From positions 164,106-198,370 of the forward strand of contig CACPJB010000001.1 in assembly GCA_902634135.1 (NCBI GenBank): a stretch of DNA of 34,265 bases, in the 5' to 3' direction. The position numbers and the translations under genes are program-made. The notes beneath the pieces were generated by a model. The model was not told the origin of the DNA, did no database searches, and was given only the letters and a program-made list of their open reading frames with translations. Numbering within the stretch: the first letter of the stretch is position 1; each line of letters begins with the position of its first letter. The DNA comes from an uncultured Marinoscillum sp. Lineage in GTDB: Bacteria > Bacteroidota > Bacteroidia > Cytophagales > MED-G16. Below are positions 9,209 through 16,823 of the stretch, one piece after another.

Positions 9209-11509
9209 ATGAGAATACTTATATTATTATTTATAACATTTATTTCACATGCTCAACAGAAAGCTAACTTCAAGGCAGCTGAAAAATTCAGTCAAAGTAA
9301 TTTATCTAAAATGCTAAAAAGTAAATCTGTGTCACCTCAATGGTTTGAGGAGAGCGATAGGTTTTGGTATTCTTATACTACTACCTCAGGAAAAAACTTT
9401 TACATAGTAGATCCATCAAAAAGAACAAAGACAAAACTTTTTGATAACCTTGAATTCTCTGCGAAACTTAGTGATCTCACAAGAAGGCCTGTAAATCATA
9501 ATGAGTTAGATTTAGATGAACTTGAACTTGAGAAAGATAATAGAACACTAACTTTTCAAATAGATAGTATACAGTATAGATATGACATATATAATAAGTC
9601 ACTTGTAATGGGAGATAGTATTGCTGAAGAAGAAAAAAATGATTGGGCAACATACGCGCCAGATTCTTCATACATGTTGTTCGCAAAAAACCATAACCTT
9701 TTTCTTATGGAAGTTGGTGATGAAGATAGCGTTGAAATTCAATTGACAGAAGATGGTGAGAAGTGGTTCTCATACCAGTGGAGGCATGGGGATACAACTT
9801 CTGATAAGAGAATGAGAGCTAGAGCTACATGGTTTAAAGATTCACAAAAATTATATTCAAATAGATCTGATGCTAGAAAAGTAGACGAACTTTTTGTTAT
9901 AAATACTTTAAAAGATCCGCGTCCTGAACTAGAGGTGTATAAGTATGCAATGCCTGGAGAGGTAAATGTTCCTCAGGAGGTATTAGAAATATTTGATGTT
10001 GAGAGTAGATCTAGAATAACCGTAGATGAGGATAAGTATATTGATCAGACAATCTCTCTTCATCTTACAAAAGATAAATCTGAAAGACTTTATATGGTAA
10101 GATTGAATAGAACGAGTGATACATTAGACGTTTCTTATATCAATACTTCTGATGGATCTATAAAATTTTTATTTGAGGAAATAAACCATCCTTATCATAA
10201 TTGGAATTATAGACAGCTTGCGGTTTTAAATGAAGGTAATGAGCTCATATATTGGTCAGAAAAAAATGGATGGGGCCAGCTCTATCTTTATGATGGAAAT
10301 ACTGGAAGGTTAAAAAACAAGATAACAAATGGCGGCTACTTTATAACTGGTAGAATACAAGATATTGATACGCTTAACAGGAAAGTATACTATCAAGCTT
10401 TTGGTAAAGAAAGAGATGTCGATCCATATTATAGCATGGTTTACAGCTCTAATTTTGATGGGTCTGGTATGAAACTTCTTACTAAAGAAAAATATAATCA
10501 CAGAGTTAATTTCTCAGAGTCAAGTAAATATTTTGTTGATAACTACTCTGCAGTTGATAAAGTGCCTACCTCTGTTCTTAGGGATGTATCTGGTAATATA
10601 ATCATGAGGTTAGAGGAGGCTGATTTAACCCTTTTATATCATGCTGGTTGGAAAATGCCTGAAAGATTTAAGGTTAAGGCTGATGATGGAATTACTGACC
10701 TTTATGGGGTAATGTATAAGCCTTTTGATTTTGATCCAGAGAAGAAGTATCCTATAATTTCTTATGTATACCCAGGTCCTCAGGTAGAATCATTTACAAA
10801 TGATTTTACAATTTCAGGAAGATATAATACCGCGATTGCACAACTTGGATTTATTGTTGTGAGTATGGGTCATAGAGGAGGGAGTCCCATGAGGTCTAAG
10901 TATTACCATACTTTTGGTTACCAGAATTTAAGAGACTATGCCCTTGCAGATGATAAGAGGTCATTGGAGCAGCTTGCTGAGAGACATTCTTGGATAGACC
11001 TTGATAATGTTGGAATATTTGGTCACTCTGGAGGTGGTTTTATGTCTACTGCTGCTTTGCTTACGTATCCTGATTTTTATGATGTTGCTTGTTCGTCTGC
11101 CGGTAATCATGATAATAACATATACAATAAGTGGTGGAGTGAGACGCATAATGGTGTTGAGGCTGTATATAAGAAAAAGAAAGATGATGACGGTAATGAG
11201 ATAGAAGAATTGACATGGAATGCGAAGATTAAAACTAATCAGTCTCTGGCAAAGAACTTGAAGGGACATCTTCTCCTAACGCATGGTAACATTGACAATA
11301 ATGTTCATCCTACGAATTCTCTTCGTGTTGCAGATGAGCTTATTAAGGCAGGGAAGAGGTTTGATATGATGATTTTTCCTGGAAAAAGACATGGATACGG
11401 AAGTTTCAGGTCTTATTATGAAAAGATGATGTGGTATTATTTTGCTGAGCATCTTCTTGGCGACTACAGGAATAACGTTGATATAAGTTTACCTAATTCT
11501 GGGAAATAA
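9209..11509 (+). CDS. Secreted S9 family serine peptidase, DPP IV-like
   Basis: This 766-residue peptidase has a short signal peptide (cleavage near SHA|QQ). A DPP IV-type propeller covers roughly 60-500. The alpha/beta-hydrolase domain follows, with the triad Ser607 in GHSGGG, Asp696 in GNIDNNVHP and His728 in KRHGYG. Length and triad spacing fit S9 dipeptidyl-peptidases. I do not see the DPP IV double-Glu motif (WxYEEE type) that holds the peptide N-terminus, so Xaa-Pro dipeptide release is not assured. A periplasmic or surface peptide-degrading role is likely. The gap to tRNA-Pro is 86 bp of AT-rich sequence with no clear promoter. It reads toward umuD, 79 bp away. Confidence 0.92.
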   Translation: MRILILLFITFISHAQQKANFKAAEKFSQSNLSKMLKSKSVSPQWFEESDRFWYSYTTTSGKNFYIVDPSKRTKTKLFDNLEFSAKLSDLTRRPVNHNELDLDELELEKDNRTLTFQIDSIQYRYDIYNKSLVMGDSIAEEEKNDWATYAPDSSYMLFAKNHNLFLMEVGDEDSVEIQLTEDGEKWFSYQWRHGDTTSDKRMRARATWFKDSQKLYSNRSDARKVDELFVINTLKDPRPELEVYKYAMPGEVNVPQEVLEIFDVESRSRITVDEDKYIDQTISLHLTKDKSERLYMVRLNRTSDTLDVSYINTSDGSIKFLFEEINHPYHNWNYRQLAVLNEGNELIYWSEKNGWGQLYLYDGNTGRLKNKITNGGYFITGRIQDIDTLNRKVYYQAFGKERDVDPYYSMVYSSNFDGSGMKLLTKEKYNHRVNFSESSKYFVDNYSAVDKVPTSVLRDVSGNIIMRLEEADLTLLYHAGWKMPERFKVKADDGITDLYGVMYKPFDFDPEKKYPIISYVYPGPQVESFTNDFTISGRYNTAIAQLGFIVVSMGHRGGSPMRSKYYHTFGYQNLRDYALADDKRSLEQLAERHSWIDLDNVGIFGHSGGGFMSTAALLTYPDFYDVACSSAGNHDNNIYNKWWSETHNGVEAVYKKKKDDDGNEIEELTWNAKIKTNQSLAKNLKGHLLLTHGNIDNNVHPTNSLRVADELIKAGKRFDMMIFPGKRHGYGSFRSYYEKMMWYYFAEHLLGDYRNNVDISLPNSGK

Positions 11510-11512
11510 TTT

Positions 11513-11551
11513 AATACTAAAATAATTAGTATTTACTAAAATAATTAGTAA
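11513..11551 (+). promoter_or_regulatory. Two tandem 17-bp inverted repeats upstream of umuDC, candidate operator
   Basis: Two identical units TACTAA-AATAA-TTAGTA lie at 11515-11531 and 11534-11550, 19 bp apart. Flanking bases lengthen the arms to 8 bp in the first copy and 7 bp in the second. The units sit between the upstream stop (11509) and the umuD start (11589). They contain almost no G or C and lack a T tract, so a terminator is unlikely. A dimeric repressor site for SOS-type control of umuDC is inferred. Confidence 0.5.
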
Positions 11552-11588
11552 TTTTAACTTCTTTTGAAAATTTCAAATTGAGTTAGAT

Positions 11589-12017
11589 ATGAAAACTACA
11601 AAACCTTCCTTAGAGAAGACAGATATCCTTAGCGTTGTACCTTTCTATTCACAGGCTGTGCCTGCTGGTTTTCCATCTCCAGCTGACGATTTTTTAGATT
11701 TTGACCTTTCCCTTGACAAGAAACTTATCAAGCACCCAAGTGCTACATTTTTTGTTCGTGCAAGTGGTACCTCTATGATAAATGCCAAAATTTTCGACGG
11801 GAGTATTCTTCTAGTAGATAGGGCAGAGAAAATTAATAATGGAGATATTGTTCTTGCTGTTCTTGATGGAGACTTTACCGTGAAAAGGTATAGGAAAGTT
11901 GACGGTTCTGTATTTCTATATCCTGAGAATAAGTCTATGAGACCAATTAAAATTTTTGATGGCTCCGAGTCATACGTATGGGGTAAAGTCATGTGGTCTT
12001 TTAATAGTGTAGAATGA
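11589..12017 (+). CDS. umuD: UmuD-like S24 peptidase, translesion polymerase subunit
   Basis: This 142-residue protein has the length and layout of UmuD. It is expected to cleave itself after a DNA-damage signal (RecA filament) and then join UmuC as DNA polymerase V. The cleavage bond is probably Ala26-Gly27 in VPAGFPSP. The catalytic dyad is Ser62 (GTSM) and Lys99 (FTVKRY), matching the Ser/Lys spacing of E. coli UmuD. There is no DNA-binding HTH, so it is not LexA. Its last four bases (ATGA) overlap the umuC start, a typical translational-coupling junction. The upstream inverted repeats probably control it. Confidence 0.95.
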   Translation: MKTTKPSLEKTDILSVVPFYSQAVPAGFPSPADDFLDFDLSLDKKLIKHPSATFFVRASGTSMINAKIFDGSILLVDRAEKINNGDIVLAVLDGDFTVKRYRKVDGSVFLYPENKSMRPIKIFDGSESYVWGKVMWSFNSVE

Positions 12018-13264
12018 TAGCTCTTGTAGACTGTAATAATTTTTATGTCTCATGTGAGCGAGTATTTAGGCCACATCTAGAGAATAAGCCCGTTGCTGTA
12101 CTCTCAAATAATGATGGGTGTGTTATAGCTCGATCAAATGAGTCAAAGGCTTTAGGTCTCAAGATGGGAGAGCCAATATTTAAGAAGAGAGAACTTGTAA
12201 GGAAACATAACATACAACTTTTCTCATCGAATTTTGCTTTGTATGGAGATATATCAAAACGTGTTTTTGATATCGTCTCAAGAAACATTCCTGCTTATGA
12301 GATATACTCGATAGATGAGGCATTTTTAGATTTTCGAGGAATAAAAGACCCTTATACTTTTGCTGTTCATCTAAGAAAAAAGGTAAAGAAATGTACGGGA
12401 ATTCCTATCTCTATAGGCATATCATACACAAAGACACTTTCTAAGGTAGCAGGGTATCTTGCCAAAAAATCTCCTGAGGGAGTCTCTTATCTCCACGACA
12501 AGAAACAGATATCAGATATTTTGGGTAGGCTTCCTGTTGATGAGATATGGGGTGTTGGAATGAGGTATGCTATAAAGCTTAAGAAGTATGGAGTACATAC
12601 TGCCAAGAATCTGCTTGAATGCGATGAGACGTGGATCAGGAAGATGATGAATGTAGTAGGTCTTAGGATGGTAAGAGAACTTAAGTGTATGTCACACTTT
12701 AATCTTGAGGAGGGAAGGAGTATGAGGAAGAGTATATGTACCTCGAGATCCTTCTCTGTAGAGGTATCAGATTACACTCAAATGTCTGAGTACATAAGTA
12801 TGTTTGCCTCAAGATGTTCAGAGAAACTGCGTGGTGAGCCAGCATGCGCTAGGTCAATAAGTGTCTTTATGTACACGAATAGATTCAAGCCAAAAGCAAG
12901 GCAATACTCAGGATATTTTTCTATGGACTTCCATACTGCAGCAAGTGATACAATAACTATTACCAAGCTCGCAATAGAGTGTCTAAAAAAAATATATAGA
13001 TCTGGGTATTCATATAAGAAGGCAGGTGTTACACTCTCAGGAATAATTCCAAGAAATCAAGTACAGCTCAGTCTATTTGATTCTGCAGACAGGAAGAAGT
13101 CAGATACTCTTATGCAGACACTGGATAAGATCAATGGAAATATGGGTAGAGATATCCTTAAGCTGAGTTCTTCAGGTATTAATAATAAGTGGAAGATAGG
13201 GAAGGAGAGACTTTCTCCTTGCTACACGACACGGTGGTCGGATATACTTAGCATCAGAGTATGA
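12014..13264 (+). CDS. umuC: UmuC, Y-family DNA polymerase V catalytic subunit
   Basis: This 416-residue protein is full length for UmuC. It copies past damaged bases at low fidelity. Metal-binding residues are Asp6 ([13 protein letters not shown]) and Asp101-Glu102 in SIDEAFLDF. The steric and incoming-nucleotide motif [10 protein letters not shown] is at 32-41, and a helix-hairpin-helix-type thumb region is near 171-195. A C-terminal QLSLF (351-355) is a canonical sliding-clamp-binding motif. It forms an operon with umuD by a 4-bp overlap. Its last 11 bp overlap the 3' end of the converging steroid-reductase-like gene. AGG arginine codons are common here, unlike in the most AT-rich genes of the window, but no mobile-element signs adjoin it. 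Confidence 0.96.
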   Translation: MIALVDCNNFYVSCERVFRPHLENKPVAVLSNNDGCVIARSNESKALGLKMGEPIFKKRELVRKHNIQLFSSNFALYGDISKRVFDIVSRNIPAYEIYSIDEAFLDFRGIKDPYTFAVHLRKKVKKCTGIPISIGISYTKTLSKVAGYLAKKSPEGVSYLHDKKQISDILGRLPVDEIWGVGMRYAIKLKKYGVHTAKNLLECDETWIRKMMNVVGLRMVRELKCMSHFNLEEGRSMRKSICTSRSFSVEVSDYTQMSEYISMFASRCSEKLRGEPACARSISVFMYTNRFKPKARQYSGYFSMDFHTAASDTITITKLAIECLKKIYRSGYSYKKAGVTLSGIIPRNQVQLSLFDSADRKKSDTLMQTLDKINGNMGRDILKLSSSGINNKWKIGKERLSPCYTTRWSDILSIRV

Positions 13265-14006
13265 AAGGAAAGACAGCTTTTCTTTCTCTAGGATAGTCAG
13301 GAAAAGTTTTCTTATACCATTTATGATGAGATAATGCTCGAGGGACAAGATTAAAAAATGTCCACAAGAAAAAGGCTAGTCCTGCAACGCTCCATGTCAT
13401 GATGGCAAAGCCAAGCCACTCAATTATCTCTCCAAAAAAATTAGGACAAGAGACATACTTAAATAGGCCTTCTCTAGGTAAGACATACCCTTTATCTTTT
13501 CCTTTCCTTAAACTGATAAGATAAGTATCTGATTTATTATTGATAATAAATCCTAAGATAAAAACGGATATACCTACTATAAATTCAGGAGATGATATCC
13601 AGGAATTAGAATAGTCAAATTTGATATTTCCAAAGTAAATTCCATTTACTAAGCCATTGACAATATTGAAAAAGAATGCAAGAACTGTAATTATAAGTGG
13701 CATCTTCTTCTTCTTTGTCTTAATCCTTAATGGAAATATTACAGTTCTATTGAAATAGTGAATAACCCATAATACGATAAAAAATATTGTAACATCCGAT
13801 AGTGGATTTCCACTTGAGAGAACCAACAATGGACAGATGATAAGTGCTGGTAACTCCATTACTATCCAACCTATTTTATTATCAACTAGAGGGCCCCAGC
13901 TATTTGAAGTGTGTCTACCGTATGGTGCGTCGTAACGTAAGATGAATGGAAAAGATAGAAACCCAATGGCAATCCATCCGTAAACAAAAATTTCATAATT
14001 ACTCAT
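13254..14006 (-). CDS. Steroid 5-alpha-reductase family membrane enzyme (3-oxo-5-alpha-steroid 4-dehydrogenase-like)
   Basis: This 250-residue membrane protein has about six hydrophobic segments and matches eukaryotic SRD5A1/2 along its whole length. The N-terminal [14 protein letters not shown] and MELPAL, and the C-terminal [27 protein letters not shown] and [11 protein letters not shown], are the family's most conserved blocks, including the NADPH-binding region. The family reduces a C=C bond conjugated to a ketone in steroids, or reduces polyprenols (SRD5A3). The bacterial substrate is unknown. It is the last gene of a four-gene operon and starts 8 bp inside the end of the SDR gene, so translation is probably coupled. 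Its 3' end overlaps umuC by 11 bp. I see no sterol-synthesis genes in the window. Confidence 0.88.
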   Translation of the reverse strand: MSNYEIFVYGWIAIGFLSFPFILRYDAPYGRHTSNSWGPLVDNKIGWIVMELPALIICPLLVLSSGNPLSDVTIFFIVLWVIHYFNRTVIFPLRIKTKKKKMPLIITVLAFFFNIVNGLVNGIYFGNIKFDYSNSWISSPEFIVGISVFILGFIINNKSDTYLISLRKGKDKGYVLPREGLFKYVSCPNFFGEIIEWLGFAIMTWSVAGLAFFLWTFFNLVPRALSHHKWYKKTFPDYPRERKAVFPFIL

Positions 14007-14982
14007 AGATTGTATCTTTTATTGTTTTCTCTAGCGGACTTATTTTTAGTCCTAATTCCTTTTTTGCTTTCGAATTATCAATATACTTCGGGAAGTTAAT
14101 AATATTTTCTATAGCTTCTTTTGTCATATTCTCAAGTCCAGGATATAACTTACCATTTATCTCTGCTGCTCTCTTGAGAAGTCCAATAGGAAAGAGAGAG
14201 AGTAGTGGAAGGCTTAATTCTACCATGAGTTTGGGAAAGAAGAAGATTCTTGACTTTTTATCTTGGTAATTTTTAATTACTTCGTGTATTTCTTTAAAAG
14301 ATCTAAACTTTCCAGAGATTAGGTATGACTCCCCGTCTTTTCCTTTTTTTATTGAGCTGTATATAACCTTAGAGAGGTCCTCAACATCTATAACATCTAG
14401 TCCACCATCAACTAAGAAAGGAAGTTTTCCAGAGTGAACTCCCTTGATTATTTTACCAAGTCTTGAAGGCTTAAAATCATTTTTTCCAAGTACAGATGTA
14501 GGATTTATAGATATTGATTCAATTTCTTCTGAAGATGTAACAAGCTCCTGAGCAAGTGCCTTAGTCATATCATAAGCATTTCCTTTTCTTACTAGCTCTC
14601 GAGACTCATCAAAATCTTGGTCCAGAGGCTTTTTTTTGTAAGCATTTACTGTACTTATAAAAATAAATTTCTTTACTTTCTTCTTTATAGATGCATCTAA
14701 GATGTTTTTTGTTCCAATGAAGTTGACATCATAAACTTGGTCATAGGCATCAAACCCTATTGATATCATGGCTGCTGAATGTATGATGACATCACACCCA
14801 TCACAAAACTTTTCAAGTGTATTTATATCATTGAGGTCTCCATAAAATTTATTACAGGAAAGTTCACTTAAGTAATTGACGTCTTCTCTAATTAAGATGT
14901 TTAACTCATCTCTATTATTAAGAATTTCTTTGCAAATATTTATTCCCACCATCCCAGATGCTCCTGTAACTCCAATTCTCAT
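13999..14982 (-). CDS. Extended SDR dehydrogenase, 3-beta-HSD/dihydroflavonol-reductase-like
   Basis: This 327-residue NAD(P)-dependent oxidoreductase has an N-terminal Rossmann fold (TGASGMVG, residues 6-13), the nucleotide-contact Asp in GDLND (48-52), HSAA (68-71), ISTVNAY with Ser110/Thr111, and the catalytic pair Tyr137-Lys141 in YDMTK. The C-terminal half gives the substrate pocket of the extended SDR class. Family relatives oxidise or reduce hydroxyls on steroids, flavonoids and sugars. Its overlap with the SRD5A-like gene (8 bp) suggests the two act on one substrate: a hydroxyl/ketone conversion paired with C=C reduction. It also overlaps the YceI gene by 4 bp. NAD versus NADP preference cannot be told. 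Confidence 0.88.
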   Translation of the reverse strand: MRIGVTGASGMVGINICKEILNNRDELNILIREDVNYLSELSCNKFYGDLNDINTLEKFCDGCDVIIHSAAMISIGFDAYDQVYDVNFIGTKNILDASIKKKVKKFIFISTVNAYKKKPLDQDFDESRELVRKGNAYDMTKALAQELVTSSEEIESISINPTSVLGKNDFKPSRLGKIIKGVHSGKLPFLVDGGLDVIDVEDLSKVIYSSIKKGKDGESYLISGKFRSFKEIHEVIKNYQDKKSRIFFFPKLMVELSLPLLSLFPIGLLKRAAEINGKLYPGLENMTKEAIENIINFPKYIDNSKAKKELGLKISPLEKTIKDTIYE

Positions 14983-15485
14983 TGCTGCTGAAATTCTGTA
15001 AATGTAGAGCTTACCTTGACTTCAATTTCTTCTGCTATGTTTTGAAAGAGAACTCTTGGAACTTTAATCTTATGATCTTTTAGTGCAATCTTAAATTCAG
15101 TGGTAATACTTATTTTTTTTTCTTCTTCTATTTTGTTTATTGGTATTTCTATATTTTTAGTTACTCCATGTAGGGTAATCTCTCCAGTTGCTTTATTTCC
15201 TTTGAAAGTTCCTCTAAAAATACACTCAGGATATTTATCTGTTTCAAGGTAACTGTCATTAAAATGTTTTTGCATTAGCTTATTTGGGAATTCAAAAGAT
15301 GAAACTGGTATTTTAATTATAAATTCTCCTGATTCTATATCTATAGCTCCTATAGATTCAGTATTTACTGCTTGTATATCTTCAAGAGGGGCGTAAGAAT
15401 AAAATTCAATTTTAGAATTTTCAATAATAAACCTACTCTCTTCCTGAAAAGGAAAAAACAATAAAATAAAGTATATGATTACCAT
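14979..15485 (-). CDS. YceI family periplasmic lipid-binding protein
   Basis: This 168-residue protein has a short signal peptide (IIYFILLFFPFQ) and a YceI lipocalin-like barrel. Recognisable points are the FIIENSKIEFYSYAP start, SSFEFPNKLMQKHFND, the ETDKYPECIF segment and GEITLHGVTKNIEIP. YceI proteins bind isoprenoid-type lipids in a hydrophobic pocket in known structures. Here it lies between an outer-membrane barrel gene and two oxidoreductase genes, overlapping both neighbours (7 and 4 bp). It may carry the hydrophobic substrate across the periplasm; that is inference. Final residues FTEFQQQ are ordinary. Confidence 0.9.
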   Translation of the reverse strand: MVIIYFILLFFPFQEESRFIIENSKIEFYSYAPLEDIQAVNTESIGAIDIESGEFIIKIPVSSFEFPNKLMQKHFNDSYLETDKYPECIFRGTFKGNKATGEITLHGVTKNIEIPINKIEEEKKISITTEFKIALKDHKIKVPRVLFQNIAEEIEVKVSSTFTEFQQQ

Positions 15486-16369
15486 TTTTCTTCAGATTTT
15501 TTACCTCTTGAAAATTCTCTTAAAATATTAAACCCAAAACATATTTCTCCATTACCCCAGCTTTTATCATTCTCAAATATGAATCCTTGTTCATTCATAG
15601 CAGAAGAATTTGAAAAATGAAATTGAAACACATGTCCACCGGTCTCAATATCAATACCAATTCCAAAGGAATTATAATTCCTTTCAAAAATATCTTGATA
15701 TGAAGGACTTCCATCATCTTTATGTTTAAATCTATAATGGTATTCAGTTGTTAAAGCAACCCTGTTTCCAATCATATATCTTGCCGATAAGCCTAAACTT
15801 GTAAAGATTTTCTTATTGTAATTGTTGTACTCGTGTACCATTAAGCTTGGTGATGTTTGTATTGAGAATTTTCCAATTTTTTTAGCAATTAATATTTTGT
15901 TTATAATACCTAGTCTTTGCATAAAAGGAATTTTACTTCCATATCTTAATGTCTTAATTGAAGATGCAAAGAGAAATTGAAGTGATATTGGAGTACTATT
16001 ATCAGTAGTCTGTTTTATCAATGAAACTCTTGAAAAGATATCATAAGTTTTTTTATAGGAACTTCTTCCAAGACCAATCATCATATTTTCACTAATCCCA
16101 TAATCATATCCAAGTCTTATTTGCGCTAGATCTAAACCAAAAATATTGTAAAAACCCTCCTCTATGGTTCCAAATCTATGTGATATTCTAAATTCTCCAA
16201 CTCCTTTAGGAATCATCTCTACAGTATGGCCATTTATAAGTCTAGTAGAACTAAAGATAGATGTAATGGGTTGAGACGTATTCTTTGTAGATCCAATTAT
16301 ATCTTCTAAAGAATTTTGAGAACAAATTGATCCTGATAAAAATAAAAAAAAGAGTAAAAATAATCTCAT
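15479..16369 (-). CDS. DUF5777-like outer-membrane beta-barrel protein
   Basis: This 296-residue protein has a signal peptide cleaved near SICS|Q. It continues with STRLINGHTVEMIPKG and EFRISHRFGTIEEG, the hallmark opening of the Bacteroidota DUF5777 barrel family. Alternating amphipathic strands run to an end rich in aromatic residues. No enzymatic function is known for the family; I recall it near YceI proteins and cytochromes in other Bacteroidota. It is the first gene of the four-gene operon, with a divergent OsmC-like gene 40 bp away. The intergenic region holds an AT dinucleotide run but no clear TAnnTTTG box. Confidence 0.82.
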   Translation of the reverse strand: MRLFLLFFLFLSGSICSQNSLEDIIGSTKNTSQPITSIFSSTRLINGHTVEMIPKGVGEFRISHRFGTIEEGFYNIFGLDLAQIRLGYDYGISENMMIGLGRSSYKKTYDIFSRVSLIKQTTDNSTPISLQFLFASSIKTLRYGSKIPFMQRLGIINKILIAKKIGKFSIQTSPSLMVHEYNNYNKKIFTSLGLSARYMIGNRVALTTEYHYRFKHKDDGSPSYQDIFERNYNSFGIGIDIETGGHVFQFHFSNSSAMNEQGFIFENDKSWGNGEICFGFNILREFSRGKKSEEKW

Positions 16370-16409
16370 ATATATATATTTACTTTAAGTTAATTATAAA
16401 TACAGTTAT

Positions 16410-16823
16410 ATGGAAGTAAAGGTTTCTATGTCTTACTTGGATGATGAGAAATATATTGTAAAAAATATTTCGGGAAATGAACTTACAATTGATATGTACG
16501 CAAGAGAAAAGAAAGAAAATTTATCTCCTATGGAGCTTCTTTTATCAGCTGTTACTTCCTGTGCGGCATTAGAAGTTGTATCTATGATTAAGAAGAGAAG
16601 AAGAGAATTTAGGGATATAAAAGCTGAAACTTCTGGGGTTAGAGCTGAATCTCATCCAATGTATTATAAAGAAATTAATATTAAGTATATAATATATTCA
16701 AAAGATTTAGAAGAAAAGGAGGCAGATAGGTTTATAAGTCTTGCTCTTACAAAATATTGTTCTGTTGGTTCATCAATTAGAAAGGATTCACAGATAAAAC
16801 ATACTTTCGAGATAATTAGATAG
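16410..16823 (+). CDS. OsmC-family protein (peroxide-reducing fold)
   Basis: This 137-residue protein is full length for OsmC. The two family cysteines are present: Cys51 in AVTSCAALEV and Cys117 in KYCSVGSSI. In Ohr/OsmC enzymes they form the thiol pair that reduces organic hydroperoxides. There is no signal peptide, so it is cytoplasmic. It sits closest to the YhfA-like OsmC branch, whose substrates are less well known. It stands alone, divergent from the DUF5777 gene and overlapping the valS 3' end by 8 bp without a terminator. Confidence 0.9.
   Translation: MEVKVSMSYLDDEKYIVKNISGNELTIDMYAREKKENLSPMELLLSAVTSCAALEVVSMIKKRRREFRDIKAETSGVRAESHPMYYKEINIKYIIYSKDLEEKEADRFISLALTKYCSVGSSIRKDSQIKHTFEIIR

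Noticed and set aside
10961-11269. A 102-codon frame antisense to the DPP IV-like peptidase, and a 115-codon frame antisense to umuD
   Set aside because: Both are mirror frames of well-supported genes and carry no recognisable domain.
6613-11509. The two S9 peptidases as a recent duplication
   Set aside because: They differ in length, propeller sequence and motif context (GGSGGG versus GHSGGG), so any duplication is ancient.
11513-13264. umuDC as part of a mobile element
   Set aside because: No integrase, transposase, terminal repeat or attachment site is seen around it, and the flanking genes are ordinary chromosomal genes.
13263-13286. Hairpin at the umuC end (GAAAGGAAAG/CTTTTCTTTC)
   Set aside because: It has one G-T mismatch, is not followed by a T run, and is coding sequence of the reductase gene; a terminator is unlikely.
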